DNA from: Neisseria macacae ATCC 33926
Lineage (GTDB): Bacteria; Pseudomonadota; Gammaproteobacteria; Burkholderiales; Neisseriaceae
Direction: 5' to 3'
Length of the DNA stretch: 64,000 nucleotides
Assembly: GCF_022749495.1 (NCBI RefSeq)
Contig: NZ_CP094241.1
Coordinates: 806,001-870,000 of the forward strand
Shown here: piece after piece, positions 26,752-36,186 of the stretch
Layout: each line of letters starts with the position of its first letter
Position numbering within the stretch: position 1 is the stretch's first letter
Notes under the pieces: model-generated
What the model saw: only the letters and a program-made list of their open reading frames with translations
What the model was told of the DNA's origin: nothing
Databases searched by the model: none
Made by a program: the position numbers and the translations under genes

Positions 26752-28872
26752 ATGTTCGATAAACACGTTAAAACCTTCCAATACGGCAATCACACCGTTA
26801 CCTTGGAAACCGGCGAAATCGCGCGCCAAGCCGCAGCGGCTGTTAAAGTATCGATGGGCGATACCGTTGTTTTGGTTGCTGTGACCACCAATAAAGAAGT
26901 CAAAGAAGGTCAAGACTTCTTCCCTCTGACTGTTGATTACCTTGAGCGCACTTACGCCGCAGGTAAAATCCCCGGCGGTTTCTTTAAGCGCGAAGGCAAA
27001 CAAAGCGAAAAAGAAATCCTGACCAGCCGTCTGATTGACCGTCCTATCCGCCCGCTGTTCCCCGAAGGTTTTTACCACGACATCCAAATCGTTGCGATGG
27101 TGGTTTCTGTTGATCCTGAAATCGATTCCGACATCCCTGCCATGCTCGGCGCGTCCGCTGCGCTGGTGTTGAGCGGCGTACCGTTTGCCGGTCCGATTGG
27201 TGCAGCACGCGTAGGTTATGTAAACGGCGTGTACGTATTGAACCCGACCAAAGCCGAATTGGCGAAATCCAAGCTGGACTTGGTGGTTGCAGGTACATCC
27301 AAAGCCGTTTTAATGGTGGAATCTGAAGCTAAAATCCTACCTGAAGACGTGATGCTGGGTGCCGTGGTTTACGGTCACGACCAAATGCAGGTAGCGATTA
27401 ACGCCATCAATGAATTCGCCGACGAAGTAAACCCTGAAGTATGGGATTGGAAAGCGCCTGAAACCAATGAAGAATTGGTTGCCAAAGTGCGCGAAATCGC
27501 AGGCGAAGCCATTAAAGAAGCGTTCAAAATCCGTCAAAAACAAGCGCGTTCCGCTAAATTGGACGAGGCTTGGAACGCAGTGAAAGATGCGCTGATTACG
27601 GAAGAAACCGATACTTTGGCTGCCAACGAAATCAAAGGCATCTTCAAACATTTGGAAGCTGACGTTGTCCGCACCCAAATTTTGGATGGTCAACCGCGTA
27701 TCGACGGTCGCGATACCCGCACCGTCCGTCCTTTGAACATCCAAACCGGCGTATTGCCGCGTACACACGGCTCCGCCCTGTTTACCCGTGGCGAAACCCA
27801 AGCCCTTGCCGTAGCGACTTTGGGTACTTCCCGCGACGAGCAAATTATTGACGCGCTTTCCGGTGAATACACCGACCGCTTCATGCTGCATTACAACTTC
27901 CCGCCGTATTCTACCGGCGAAGTGGGCCGCGTCGGAGCGCCGAAACGCCGTGAAATCGGACATGGCCGTTTGGCAAAACGCGCACTGGTTGCCGTATTGC
28001 CGTCCCCTGAAGAATTCAGCTACACCATGCGTGTTGTTTCCGAAATTACCGAGTCCAACGGTTCGTCTTCTATGGCTTCCGTCTGTGGCGGCTGTTTGAG
28101 CTTGTTGTCTGCCGGTGTGCCTTTGAAAGCGCACGTTGCCGGTATTGCAATGGGTCTGATTTTGGACAACAACAAATTCGCCGTATTGACCGACATCTTG
28201 GGTGATGAAGACCACTTGGGCGACATGGACTTCAAAGTTGCCGGTACGACCGAAGGCGTGACTGCGCTGCAAATGGACATCAAAATCCAAGGCATTACCA
28301 AAGAAATCATGCAGATTGCTTTGGCGCAAGCCAAAGACGCGCGTCTGCACATCTTGGAACAGATGAAAGCCGCCGTGGCAGGTCCGCAAGAGCTGTCCGC
28401 TCACGCTCCGCGCCTGTTTACCATGAAAATCAACCAAGACAAAATCCGTGAGGTCATTGGCAAAGGCGGTGAAACCATCCGTGCGATTACCGCTGAAACC
28501 GGTACTGAAATCAATATCGCGGAAGACGGTACCATCACTATTGCCGCAACCACTCAAGAAGCCGGCGACGCTGCGAAAAAACGCATCGAAGAAATCACTG
28601 CCGAAGTGGAAGTGGGCAAAGTGTACGAAGGTACTGTGGTTAAAATCCTCGACAACAACGTTGGTGCCATCGTCAGCGTGATGCCGGGCAAAGACGGTTT
28701 GGTACACATCAGCCAGATCGCCCACGAGCGCGTACGCAACGTCAGCGACTATCTGCAAGTCGGTCAGGTTGTGAATGTGAAAGCATTGGAAGTGGACGAC
28801 CGCGGCCGCGTGCGTCTGTCTATCAAAGCATTGACCGAAGCTCCTGCGCGCGAAGAAAAAGCGCCTGAATAA
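26752..28872 (+). CDS. pnp: Polyribonucleotide nucleotidyltransferase (PNPase)
   Basis: 706 aa from ATG 26752, which has AAAGGAACGAA in front; a GTG at 26728 is in frame but lacks such a site. Phosphorolytic 3'-5' exoribonuclease of the degradosome. Two RNase PH domains (about residues 1-145 and 310-540, e.g. [19 protein letters not shown] and [13 protein letters not shown]), a KH domain with [15 protein letters not shown] (about 565-580) and an S1 domain ([18 protein letters not shown] to about 690). rpsO, a frequent upstream neighbour, is not here; a Correia element occupies that space. Confidence 0.96.
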   Translation: MFDKHVKTFQYGNHTVTLETGEIARQAAAAVKVSMGDTVVLVAVTTNKEVKEGQDFFPLTVDYLERTYAAGKIPGGFFKREGKQSEKEILTSRLIDRPIRPLFPEGFYHDIQIVAMVVSVDPEIDSDIPAMLGASAALVLSGVPFAGPIGAARVGYVNGVYVLNPTKAELAKSKLDLVVAGTSKAVLMVESEAKILPEDVMLGAVVYGHDQMQVAINAINEFADEVNPEVWDWKAPETNEELVAKVREIAGEAIKEAFKIRQKQARSAKLDEAWNAVKDALITEETDTLAANEIKGIFKHLEADVVRTQILDGQPRIDGRDTRTVRPLNIQTGVLPRTHGSALFTRGETQALAVATLGTSRDEQIIDALSGEYTDRFMLHYNFPPYSTGEVGRVGAPKRREIGHGRLAKRALVAVLPSPEEFSYTMRVVSEITESNGSSSMASVCGGCLSLLSAGVPLKAHVAGIAMGLILDNNKFAVLTDILGDEDHLGDMDFKVAGTTEGVTALQMDIKIQGITKEIMQIALAQAKDARLHILEQMKAAVAGPQELSAHAPRLFTMKINQDKIREVIGKGGETIRAITAETGTEINIAEDGTITIAATTQEAGDAAKKRIEEITAEVEVGKVYEGTVVKILDNNVGAIVSVMPGKDGLVHISQIAHERVRNVSDYLQVGQVVNVKALEVDDRGRVRLSIKALTEAPAREEKAPE

Positions 28873-28895
28873 TCGTTGAGCCGATTTTGATTGAT

Positions 28896-28931
28896 AAAAG
28901 GTCGTCTGAAAAATTTCAGACGACCTTTTTT
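28896..28931 (+). terminator. Inverted DUS pair after pnp
   Basis: AAAAGGTCGTCTGAAAAATTT and TTTCAGACGACCTTTTTT. Confidence 0.85.
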
Positions 28932-28975
28932 ACTGAATGCGGATAAACAAAGTAGGGGGGGCAGGAATGTGGAAT

Positions 28976-29132
28976 TATGGTGGATTAACTTTAAACCAGT
29001 ACGGCATTGCCTCGCCTTAGCTCAAAGAGAACGATTCTCTAAGGTGCTGAAGCACCAAGTGAATCGGTTCCGTACTATCTGTACTGTCTGCGGCTTCGTC
29101 GCCTTGTCCTGATTTAAATTTAATCCACTATA
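28976..29132. repeat. Correia element, 157 bp
   Basis: Left end TATGGTGGATTAACTTTAAA (one change from TATAGTGG), right end TTTAATCCACTATA. Contains the roughly 50-bp long-form insert (GCTCAAAGAGAACGATTCTC). Confidence 0.9.
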
Positions 29133-29196
29133 AGTTGTCTTGTGTTGAAACTTTGATTTATCGTTCTTTTTGAACAGTAATTAGGTTGAATGCTGA

Positions 29197-29243
29197 AGAG
29201 GTCGTCTGAAAACCATTTTCCTTGGTTTTTAGACGACCTCTTT
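29197..29243 (-). terminator. Inverted DUS pair after cupin gene
   Basis: GAGGTCGTCTAAAAACC and GGTTTTCAGACGACCTC; lies three bases after the stop of the minus-strand gene and serves it. Confidence 0.65.
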
Positions 29244-29246
29244 CCT

Positions 29247-29585
29247 TTATAGGCAACATTTACCGAAACGCAGTTTTTTATTCAGGCCGGAAGCGTAAGT
29301 AAGCTGCTTGATGACCAGTATATTGGTGTGGTCTTGTAGGGCGCGTATGCTGTGGGTTTCGTTGGGTTCAAGGCGGACGACTTGGAGTCCTTGCGTGGAG
29401 AGGGTTTTGGTTTGGGTGATGATTTTGGCGCTGCCGTTGAGTACCAGCAGGAGAATAATGGCATCGGCTTGATAATCGGGGATTTCATTATCCTTTTGCA
29501 GGGAGAGTTGAACGATTTCTTGGTCGATATCGCTATGGATAACGCCGCCGAGCAGGGCTTTGGGATCTAGGGTGTATTGTTGCAT
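29247..29585 (-). CDS. Small cupin-domain protein
   Basis: 112 aa single-domain beta-barrel protein; AIILLLVLNGSAKI and RLEPNETHSIRALQDHTNILVIKQL are the two cupin half-motifs, with His in the second, but the first motif lacks the usual HxH, so metal binding is doubtful. A good ribosome site (CAAGGAG) precedes the ATG. The C-terminus ends with two adjacent Cys. Monocistronic. Function unknown. Confidence 0.7.
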   Translation of the reverse strand: MQQYTLDPKALLGGVIHSDIDQEIVQLSLQKDNEIPDYQADAIILLLVLNGSAKIITQTKTLSTQGLQVVRLEPNETHSIRALQDHTNILVIKQLTYASGLNKKLRFGKCCL

Positions 29586-29766
29586 GATGACTCCTTGAGA
29601 AGAAAAGCTTTGAGAAAGATTTCAAAAGACGGAAACGTCTTGAGGGTCGTCTGAAAAATACTGGAGACGGCAATAAGTTTAATTGTACGGGTGTATTGAC
29701 GGGAGAAATTCAATATAAGTCAATATTGTTGTGAATTGGGGCGGTTGGCTTTTGTCTTTGAAAATA

Positions 29767-29792
29767 AAAACCGCCCAATTTGGGCGGTTTTG
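29767..29792 (-). terminator. Terminator of nlpD
   Basis: AAAACCGCCCA, loop ATT, TGGGCGGTTTT: symmetrical, with T on the minus-strand side, 14 bases after the stop. Confidence 0.85.
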
Positions 29793-29805
29793 TATGGTAT
29801 TGATT

Positions 29806-30726
29806 TTAAAATGCAACGTAGTTTGCAGGGTTGACCGGTTTGCCGTTTTGGCGCACTTCAAAATGCAGTTGTGTACGGCTGGCGTCTGTATTACCCATGT
29901 TTGCGATGGTTTGGCCGCGTTTGACTTGTTGTCCTTCATTGACCAGCAAGCGTTGGTTGTGGCCGTATGCGCTCAGATAAGATGAGTTGTGTTGGATGAT
30001 GACCAGGTTGCCGTAACCGCGCAAACCTGAGCCGGCATAGACGACTTTGCCGTCAGCAGCGGCAACGACAGGTTGGCCGGCTGTACCGCCGATGTCTACA
30101 CCTTTGTTGCTGCCGCCGAAGTTGCTGATGACGTTGCCGACGGTCGGACGTTGCCATGTGATGCCGCTGACTGTGCGGGTACCGCCTGTAGAAACGGTCG
30201 GGGTGTTAAGTGGTGCAGGAGTAGGTTTGGGGGAGGCGGTGTGTGTCGGAGGAGGTGTTGGAACGGACGCAGTAGCGGTTGGGGCGCTGTAGCCGTTCGG
30301 TTTGACGCGGAGGGTTTGTCCGACGCTGATGGTGTTGTCTGCCAAGCCGTTCCATGCGCGGAGGTTGTCTTGGGTAATTTGGTAACGTTTGGAAATGTTA
30401 TAAACGGTATCGCCGCGCACTACGGTGTGTGTTGCAGCATTGATGTCCACCGGCGCGTAAGAAGGTGTGTAAGAGCCGGTAGGGCCGGAAGGGTAGCTGC
30501 TGTTGGCAGGAGGAGTGGAGGCGGGAGGGGTATAAGGGGCGTCGTTGTTGGCCGCATTAGTTTCGTAAGGCGCTGCACCATATGGATTGTTGGAGGCTGT
30601 GTTTGCAGAACCGGAATTGCTGCCGGAATTGCCTACGACGACGGGCGCAGGTTGTTGGCTGGCGCATGCGCTGAGTATGAGGGCGAGGGCTGCCGACCCT
30701 GCGTAAAATGCGGTTTTTTTCAACAT
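29806..30726 (-). CDS. nlpD: NlpD-like LysM/M23 lipoprotein
   Basis: 306 aa from ATG 30726. Lipoprotein signal ending LILSAC with Cys21 lipidated. A disordered Ala/Asn/Pro region to about residue 95, a LysM peptidoglycan-binding domain (about 100-142, [14 protein letters not shown]), a Pro/Thr linker, and a C-terminal LytM/M23 domain (about 205-306). Two catalytic positions are changed: the first zinc His is Asn (NKGVDIGG) and HxH is QLH (QLHFEVR). So it is probably not an endopeptidase but an activator of the AmiC amidase for cell separation, like E. coli NlpD. Lies downstream of surE, with a Correia element between them. Confidence 0.88.
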   Translation of the reverse strand: MLKKTAFYAGSAALALILSACASQQPAPVVVGNSGSNSGSANTASNNPYGAAPYETNAANNDAPYTPPASTPPANSSYPSGPTGSYTPSYAPVDINAATHTVVRGDTVYNISKRYQITQDNLRAWNGLADNTISVGQTLRVKPNGYSAPTATASVPTPPPTHTASPKPTPAPLNTPTVSTGGTRTVSGITWQRPTVGNVISNFGGSNKGVDIGGTAGQPVVAAADGKVVYAGSGLRGYGNLVIIQHNSSYLSAYGHNQRLLVNEGQQVKRGQTIANMGNTDASRTQLHFEVRQNGKPVNPANYVAF

Positions 30727-30914
30727 GATTGGATGACCTTTATATCGGGTTGTTGTTTTATTGGGACATATCATAATAAAAATACGCCCTGTTCTCAAGT
30801 ATTGCAGCCGTTAGTAACTGTTAAAGTGCCTGATTTTGACTGGTTCACCTGTTTGAAAATCTGACAGACAGCGGTTATGGGCTTAATGTAGGGTTTCATT
30901 TCAAAATAACTGTT

Positions 30915-31071
30915 TATAGTGGATTAACTTTAAACCAGGATGGCGTTACCTCGCCTTAGCTCAAAGAGAACGATTCTCTAAGGTGCTGAAGCACCAAGTG
31001 AATCGGTTCCGTACTATCTGTACTGTCTGCGGTTTCGTCGCCTTGTCCTGATTTAAAGTTAATCCACTATA
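30915..31071. repeat. Correia element, 157 bp, between surE and nlpD
   Basis: TATAGTGGATTAACTTTAAA to AAAGTTAATCCACTATA with the long-form insert. It separates two genes that are usually a tight pair, so it can alter their joint transcription. Confidence 0.9.
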
Positions 31072-31095
31072 TCAGAAGTGGGTCGTCTGAAAAGG

Positions 31096-31857
31096 TTATG
31101 TGTTTGAGGTTTTTATGCCTTGCCAAAACTCGCTGACGCTTTGGAGTTGGTTGTAGGCTGTCAGGTCGATTTGCAGGGGGGTGATAGTGATGAATCCTGC
31201 TTCGCACTCTCCAAAGTCGGTGCCTTCCTCTTGGTCGGAAATGTTGCCGACCGGCCCTATCCAGTAAATCGGTTCTCCGCGCGGATTGTGCATGGGGACG
31301 ATACTTTGCTCGTGGTGTCTTCTGCCCAATCGTGTAATTTTAATGCCCTGTATGTCTTCAGGCATGACTGCGGGGATATTGATATTCCACAGGATAGGCT
31401 CTTTAGGAGGATTTTTTAACAAATATTCTAGCAACATCCAAACGGATTTTTCAGCGGTTTTCCAATAGCGGCCGCGTGAATCATTCAATGAAAAAGCGAT
31501 GGCGGGAATGCCCATCAGATAGGCTTCGGTTGCTGCGGCGACTGTACCTGAGTAGAGGGTGTCGTCCCCCATGTTGGCGCCATTGTTTATTCCGGATAAA
31601 ACCAAATCGGGTTTGAAATCGGGCAGGGCGTGTTGTCCGACATGGATACAGTCGGTTGGCGTTCCGCTGACATAGTAAAAACCGTTTGAGGCTTCTTTTA
31701 TTTGCAGCGGGCGGTCAAGTGTTAAAGAATTGCTGACGCCGCTGCGGTCGCGTTCGGGTGCAACTACGCGGACATTGGCAAATTCTGCTGCAACGCGTGC
31801 CAAAATAGCAATGCCGGGGGCTAGGTAGCCGTCGTCGTTGGAAATTAAGATATTCAT
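31096..31857 (-). CDS. surE: 5'/3'-nucleotidase SurE
   Basis: 253 aa stationary-phase survival nucleotidase. Metal-binding motif [11 protein letters not shown] with Asp8 and Asp9, Ser in [14 protein letters not shown] (about residue 40) and Asn in [22 protein letters not shown] (about 91-110), all in place. Length normal. Followed by nlpD on the same strand in the surE-nlpD order known from many proteobacteria (pcm and rpoS are not here). Confidence 0.95.
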   Translation of the reverse strand: MNILISNDDGYLAPGIAILARVAAEFANVRVVAPERDRSGVSNSLTLDRPLQIKEASNGFYYVSGTPTDCIHVGQHALPDFKPDLVLSGINNGANMGDDTLYSGTVAAATEAYLMGIPAIAFSLNDSRGRYWKTAEKSVWMLLEYLLKNPPKEPILWNINIPAVMPEDIQGIKITRLGRRHHEQSIVPMHNPRGEPIYWIGPVGNISDQEEGTDFGECEAGFITITPLQIDLTAYNQLQSVSEFWQGIKTSNT

Positions 31858-32123
31858 AAGCGTATCCGTAACATAATCTGGGCAGTCTAACGGTTGATGA
31901 TAAAGTTTGTCTATTTTTCAGATGATTTTATGTGTGTGGCGAATTGCAGGTCGTCTGAAAGAGAGAGTTCATACAATTTGCTTTATAACAATATTTGAAG
32001 TCGTGCGGTGAGAGGGGATTTTTGTAAAAGAAGAGATGATTTATTTCTTATCAGATAATCCGCAATGCATTACAATAACAAATCGTAATCCTTATTTACA
32101 AACTACTTTCGGGAGTTATTGAA

Positions 32124-32651
32124 ATGCGCCGTTTTTCTTATCTAATCGCTTTGTCTTCAGTGTTAGCCATTTCTGCATGTGCTAGTAACCAATCAAAATC
32201 GGAATCTTCTGCCGGAAATTCAGGCTCGGCTTCATCTCATGAACAACATGCCGGGAAAGATTCAGGAGCATGCCGCAGTGTGGGTGAAGGGCATAAAGTG
32301 AATGGCAAAGGAAAAAATGACGTTTATATGTGTAAGGCAAGTGTTGCACTGAATTCCGATGAAGCGAAATCTGTTCTGAATCCTAATATCAAAGTTTCTT
32401 ACGGCAGCACCGGTAATACCACTTTGGTCTCCCGTCAAATTGCCAACATGGTCGGTAAAAGTCCGGAGGAGTCCTGCCAGCGTGCTTTCTTGAGTACAGT
32501 GAAACGCTTCCAAAGCACTGCGGTACAAAGAAAAGCGAAATCCGTACGCTTAGTCAGCTATTTTGACAAAAAAACCGTTGGCGGCAATGAGTATGAATGC
32601 CATGTTGCTACTTGGAACAGCCGAGTGGTCTTAAAAGGAAGCTTGCATTAA
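32124..32651 (+). CDS. Lipoprotein of unknown function, 175 aa
   Basis: Lipoprotein signal MRRFSYLIALSSVLAISAC with Cys about residue 19, a Ser/Gly-rich linker, then a basic domain with five cysteines (SGACRSVGEGHKV, VYMCKAS, EESCQRAF, YECHVAT), probably disulfide-bonded in the periplasm. GGGAG ribosome site eight bases before the ATG. No family recognised. Confidence 0.75.
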   Translation: MRRFSYLIALSSVLAISACASNQSKSESSAGNSGSASSHEQHAGKDSGACRSVGEGHKVNGKGKNDVYMCKASVALNSDEAKSVLNPNIKVSYGSTGNTTLVSRQIANMVGKSPEESCQRAFLSTVKRFQSTAVQRKAKSVRLVSYFDKKTVGGNEYECHVATWNSRVVLKGSLH

Positions 32652-32801
32652 AAGTGTAACGACCAAATTATGGTTTGGCGGTAATTTGGTCTAACTGTTA
32701 TCTTTAAATGGTAGCTTGATGCTTGCAATGTGTTGAAATGAGCCGGTGGGTATATGCTGTCGGCTCATTTTGGTTTTAGAAAATTTTGTTTTGGATGTCC
32801 G

Positions 32802-33416
32802 ATGAAGAAGCATTTGTATTGCCTGCTCGGAGATGAGCTACTTGCCGAAACTTATTGTGATGATTCTTTAAGTCAGCATGATAGGCAGAGGATAGCCCAA
32901 TCACCGCAATTGTCGGAAAGAATAGATTGGAAAGTCAGTCGCGCCCTTAAACAAAAATCAAAACATCCAATCGTTTCGCTCAGCCATAGTCACGGCATTG
33001 CTGCGGTGTTGTGTACATCAAATAGTCTGTCCGCCGGTGTGGATGTTGAGAAAATCCGTTTTCGTGATTTTCAGGCGTTGGCGGAGTGGGTATGTACTGA
33101 GTGGGAAAAGGAATATTTGGCATCCAGAGATTGGGATAAGGAAGAATTTTATCGACTGTGGTGCATTAAAGAAGCACTGTTGAAGGCGGCGGATTTGGAT
33201 TTTCCCGAGGATATGCGCAAGGTTGGCTATCGATTTACGGCAGATGGAAAAAAGGAAATACAGGTGTGCGGATGTTCGGATTGGCATGGAATGACAGCGA
33301 TGTTGTCTGATGGATTTGCTGTTGCCTGTGTTTGGCAGGGGAATGATGTTGAAGTTTATCTGGAATGTCACGGTGGGATGGATAAGGATGATTTGATGAG
33401 GATAGAGGTCGTCTGA
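32802..33416 (+). CDS. 4'-phosphopantetheinyl transferase
   Basis: 204 aa from ATG 32802 (an in-frame ATG at 32754 lacks a ribosome site). Sfp/AcpT-type enzyme moving 4'-phosphopantetheine from CoA to carrier proteins. Magnesium motif GVDVEKI (residues 79-85) and W-x-x-K-E-A motif LWCIKEALLKA (about 118-128), plus SLSHSHGIAAVL (59-70). Only about 130 bases separate it from the rpsF start, and the promoter of the ribosomal operon lies in that gap. Target carrier protein unknown. Confidence 0.88.
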   Translation: MKKHLYCLLGDELLAETYCDDSLSQHDRQRIAQSPQLSERIDWKVSRALKQKSKHPIVSLSHSHGIAAVLCTSNSLSAGVDVEKIRFRDFQALAEWVCTEWEKEYLASRDWDKEEFYRLWCIKEALLKAADLDFPEDMRKVGYRFTADGKKEIQVCGCSDWHGMTAMLSDGFAVACVWQGNDVEVYLECHGGMDKDDLMRIEVV

Positions 33417-33447
33417 AAACGGAATATTTTCAGACTGCATTGTCTGC

Positions 33448-33476
33448 TTGTGACAGGCTTGAATTTCGGTTATAAT
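33448..33476 (+). promoter_or_regulatory. Promoter of rpsF operon
   Basis: TTGTGA (33448-33453), 17-base spacer, consensus TATAAT (33471-33476). Start of transcription expected near 33483. Confidence 0.75.
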
Positions 33477-33493
33477 CCGACGCTTTCAACCTT

Positions 33494-33520
33494 GCCTTTT
33501 GCTTTCGCATGGCAAAAGGC
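33494..33520 (+). promoter_or_regulatory. Leader hairpin of rpsF operon
   Basis: Perfect 9-bp stem GCCTTTTGC / GCAAAAGGC with a 9-base loop, about ten bases into the predicted transcript and 28 bases before rpsF. S6-S18 complexes bind leader hairpins of this operon in many bacteria; this is the natural candidate, but the specific recognition bases were not verified. Confidence 0.5.
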
Positions 33521-33548
33521 TGTATTTAATCATCCATAAGGAGATAAC

Positions 33549-33920
33549 ATGCGTCATTATGAGATCGTGTTTATCGTTCATCCTGATCAAAGCGAGCAAG
33601 TGCCTGCTATGGTTGAACGTTACAAAACCATGATTGCCGAAGCCGGCGGCAAAATCCACCGCTTGGAAGACTGGGGCCGCCGTCAACTGGCTTACCCGAT
33701 TAACAAAATCCACAAAGCACACTATGTTTTGATGAACATCGAAACTACTCCTGAAGTAGTTGAAGAGCTGGAAACCGCTTTCCGCTTTAACGATGCCGTA
33801 CTGCGCCATCTGACCATCAAAACAAAACATGCTGTAACCGAAGCCTCTCCTATGCTGGGCGGCGAAAAAGCAAAAAACTTGCTGAACGGTGCGGCTGAAG
33901 AAGTTGCAGCAGCCGAATAA
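33549..33920 (+). CDS. rpsF: 30S ribosomal protein S6
   Basis: 123 aa. [21 protein letters not shown] and the [19 protein letters not shown] block are diagnostic of S6; acidic C-terminal tail. First gene of the rpsF-priB-rpsR-rplI operon, with AAGGAGA ribosome site. Confidence 0.97.
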   Translation: MRHYEIVFIVHPDQSEQVPAMVERYKTMIAEAGGKIHRLEDWGRRQLAYPINKIHKAHYVLMNIETTPEVVEELETAFRFNDAVLRHLTIKTKHAVTEASPMLGGEKAKNLLNGAAEEVAAAE

Positions 33921-33922
33921 GA

Positions 33923-34219
33923 TTGGATAATCTTACAAAGCTTACCGCCCTGATTTACAAGGTTGAATCCTTGAGATATACGCCGGCAGGAATCCCTGTT
34001 TTGGATATTATGTTAAAGCATGAATCTTGGCAGGAAGAAAACGGGCAAAAATGCCTGGTCAGTTTTGAAATTCCCGCGCGTATTTTAGGTAAGCAGGCTG
34101 AAGAATGGCAGTATCGGCAAGATACGATGGTTGAAGCAGAAGGCTTTCTCGCACAGCGAAGCAAACGCTTCCCAAGGCCGGTACTCCGCATACAGAACAT
34201 TAAAGAATATAAAGGTTAA
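33923..34219 (+). CDS. priB: Primosomal replication protein N (PriB)
   Basis: 98 aa OB-fold ssDNA-binding protein that links PriA to DnaT in replication restart. [22 protein letters not shown] and the C-terminal [10 protein letters not shown] match neisserial PriB. No ATG is available: the start is TTG at 33923, two bases after the rpsF stop, so it probably depends on coupled translation from rpsF. Confidence 0.9.
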   Translation: MDNLTKLTALIYKVESLRYTPAGIPVLDIMLKHESWQEENGQKCLVSFEIPARILGKQAEEWQYRQDTMVEAEGFLAQRSKRFPRPVLRIQNIKEYKG

Positions 34220-34225
34220 ACGACA

Positions 34226-34456
34226 ATGGCTCGTCAATCATTCAAACGTAGAAAATTCTGCCGCTTTACGGCTGAAAAAATCCAAGAAGTCGATTACAAA
34301 CAAGTTGATTTGCTGAAAGACTTCATTTCTGAAAACGGCAAGATCATCCCTGCCCGCATCACCGGCACCAAAGCGCATTACCAACGCCAATTGGCTACTG
34401 CAGTCAAACGCGCACGCTTCCTGGCTCTGCTGCCTTACACCGATCAACACAAATAA
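34226..34456 (+). CDS. rpsR: 30S ribosomal protein S18
   Basis: 76 aa. [19 protein letters not shown] and the [20 protein letters not shown] core are typical of S18. Starts six bases after priB. Confidence 0.97.
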   Translation: MARQSFKRRKFCRFTAEKIQEVDYKQVDLLKDFISENGKIIPARITGTKAHYQRQLATAVKRARFLALLPYTDQHK

Positions 34457-34472
34457 TTTTGGAGTTTAAATC

Positions 34473-34925
34473 ATGCAAATTATTCTGTTAGAGAAAATCG
34501 GCGGTTTGGGCAACTTGGGCGACATCGTTACCGTAAAAAACGGTTACGCCCGCAACTTCCTGATTCCTGCCGGCAAAGCCAAACGCGCTACTGAAGCCAA
34601 TATGAAAGAATTCGAAGCACGCCGTGCCGAATTGGAAGCCAAACAAGCCGAAATCTTGGCCGATGCTAAAGCACGTCAAGAAAAACTGGATGGTCAAACC
34701 ATCACTATCGCTCAAAAAGCCGGGGTGGACGGTCGTCTGTTCGGTTCCGTTACCAATGCCGACATCGCTGCTGCGATTGTTGCTTCAGGCGTTGAAGCTG
34801 CAAAATCCAACGTCCGCCTGCCTAACGGCCCTCTGAAAGCCGTAGGCGAGTACGAAGTTGAAGTGGCTCTGCACACTGACGCTGTTGCTGCGATTACCGT
34901 TGCTGTTGTTGCGGCTGCCGAGTAA
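34473..34925 (+). CDS. rplI: 50S ribosomal protein L9
   Basis: 150 aa. [19 protein letters not shown] with [15 protein letters not shown] is the conserved N-terminal domain; a long connecting helix and C-terminal domain follow. Last gene of the operon, ended by a DUS hairpin. Confidence 0.97.
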   Translation: MQIILLEKIGGLGNLGDIVTVKNGYARNFLIPAGKAKRATEANMKEFEARRAELEAKQAEILADAKARQEKLDGQTITIAQKAGVDGRLFGSVTNADIAAAIVASGVEAAKSNVRLPNGPLKAVGEYEVEVALHTDAVAAITVAVVAAAE

Positions 34926-34936
34926 TAGACAGTCTT

Positions 34937-34996
34937 AAAAGGTCGTCTGAAAGGAAAGGGAATGTATATTCCTACCGTCTTTCAGACGACCTTTTT
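34937..34996 (+). terminator. Terminator of rpsF operon (DUS pair)
   Basis: AAAAGGTCGTCTGAAAG and CTTTCAGACGACCTTTTT with an inner GGAATGTATATTCC palindrome. Confidence 0.85.
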
Positions 34997-35037
34997 GCAT
35001 AATTTAGACTGCTTCCTTAGTGACTATAAATCCAGAT

Positions 35038-36120
35038 ATGAAAAAACTTATTCCTTCTCTTGCGATATCAACTGCGTTGCTGCTTGTTGCTTGCAATACA
35101 ACCAAAACAAACGTTGAGTCTGCTAAAACGGTTGAGCCGATCAATCAAAGCAAAAACCAGCGTCCTGCTTTTGATTCTGCTGCGGAATCGGTTGCCAGCA
35201 GCGGCTTTAATGCCAATACCAATGTCCGCCAGTTTATCCGTTATGAGGCAGCGAAAAAGCAGTTTACAGAAGCCGAGCTGCAAAACTTTTTCAATGGCGT
35301 GGTTTACAAGGGCAATATCATCAATATCATGTACCGCCCGTCAACTTCCCGCCCTTGGTATGAATTCCGCACGGGCAACTCCGGCGCGACGAAATTTAAC
35401 GGCGGCAAACAGTTTTACGCTGCCAACCGTGCCGTTATCGATGATGTGGCACGCAAATACGGCGTACCTGCCGAGCTGATTGTGGCGATTATCGGCATTG
35501 AAACCAACTACGGTAAAAACACGGGCAGCTTCCGCGTTGCCGATGCTTTGAGTACCTTGGGTTTTGATTATCCGCGCCGCGCCGAATTTTTCCAAAACGA
35601 GCTGATTGAGCTTTTGCTGATGGCGAAAGAAGAAAAAGAGAACGTTTTTGATTTCAAAGGCAGCTATGCGGGCGCAATGGGTATGCCGCAATTCATGCCT
35701 TCGAGCTATCGCAAATGGGCGGTCGATTATGATGGAGACGGACACCGCGATATTTGGAACAATATCGGCGACGTTGCCGCTTCTGTTGCCAATTATATGA
35801 AGCAACACGGCTGGAAAACAGGCGGCAAAATGATTGTTCCCGTCAATCTGACAATTACGCCTGATTTAAAAGCCATCATTGATGAAAAAACCGCATTGAA
35901 CCGTACCGTTGCGGATTTCAAAGCGATGGGCGTGGTTCCGCAAAAAGCGGTTGCCGACAATGAGAAAGCCGTTTTATTCAGCTTGGAAACTAGTCCGGGC
36001 GTATTTGAATATTATCTCGGTCTGAATAATTTCTATACGGTTTGGCAGTATAACAACAGCCGAATGTATGTTACCGCCGTGCGCGACATTGCGAATGCAA
36101 TCAACAACAACGGTTTGTAA
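35038..36120 (+). CDS. mltB: Membrane-bound lytic transglycosylase B
   Basis: 360 aa from ATG 35038; an upstream GTG (35020) is in frame but the ATG gives a proper lipoprotein signal (MKKLIPSLAISTALLLVAC). Cleaves peptidoglycan between MurNAc and GlcNAc. Catalytic Glu in IVAIIGIETNYGKNTG (about residues 147-162), then GSYAGAMGMPQFMPSSY and DYDGDGHRDIWN, all hallmarks of the MltB family (GH103). Outer-membrane anchored. Confidence 0.95.
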   Translation: MKKLIPSLAISTALLLVACNTTKTNVESAKTVEPINQSKNQRPAFDSAAESVASSGFNANTNVRQFIRYEAAKKQFTEAELQNFFNGVVYKGNIINIMYRPSTSRPWYEFRTGNSGATKFNGGKQFYAANRAVIDDVARKYGVPAELIVAIIGIETNYGKNTGSFRVADALSTLGFDYPRRAEFFQNELIELLLMAKEEKENVFDFKGSYAGAMGMPQFMPSSYRKWAVDYDGDGHRDIWNNIGDVAASVANYMKQHGWKTGGKMIVPVNLTITPDLKAIIDEKTALNRTVADFKAMGVVPQKAVADNEKAVLFSLETSPGVFEYYLGLNNFYTVWQYNNSRMYVTAVRDIANAINNNGL

Positions 36121-36127
36121 TGTTTAA

Positions 36128-36155
36128 AAACCACCTTCTCCAAGGTGGTTTTTTA
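36128..36155 (+). terminator. Terminator of mltB
   Basis: AAACCACCTT, loop CTCC, AAGGTGGTTTTTT. One of the few terminators here without a DUS. Confidence 0.88.
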
Positions 36156-36186
36156 TTTGAGGGCCTGAAACAAATCCACTCCAAAT

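Noticed and set aside
27337..28758. A 473-aa minus-strand gene
   Set aside because: Shadow of pnp.
28891..29112. A 73-aa gene after pnp
   Set aside because: Built from a DUS hairpin and a Correia element. Similar frames occur in the other Correia copies.
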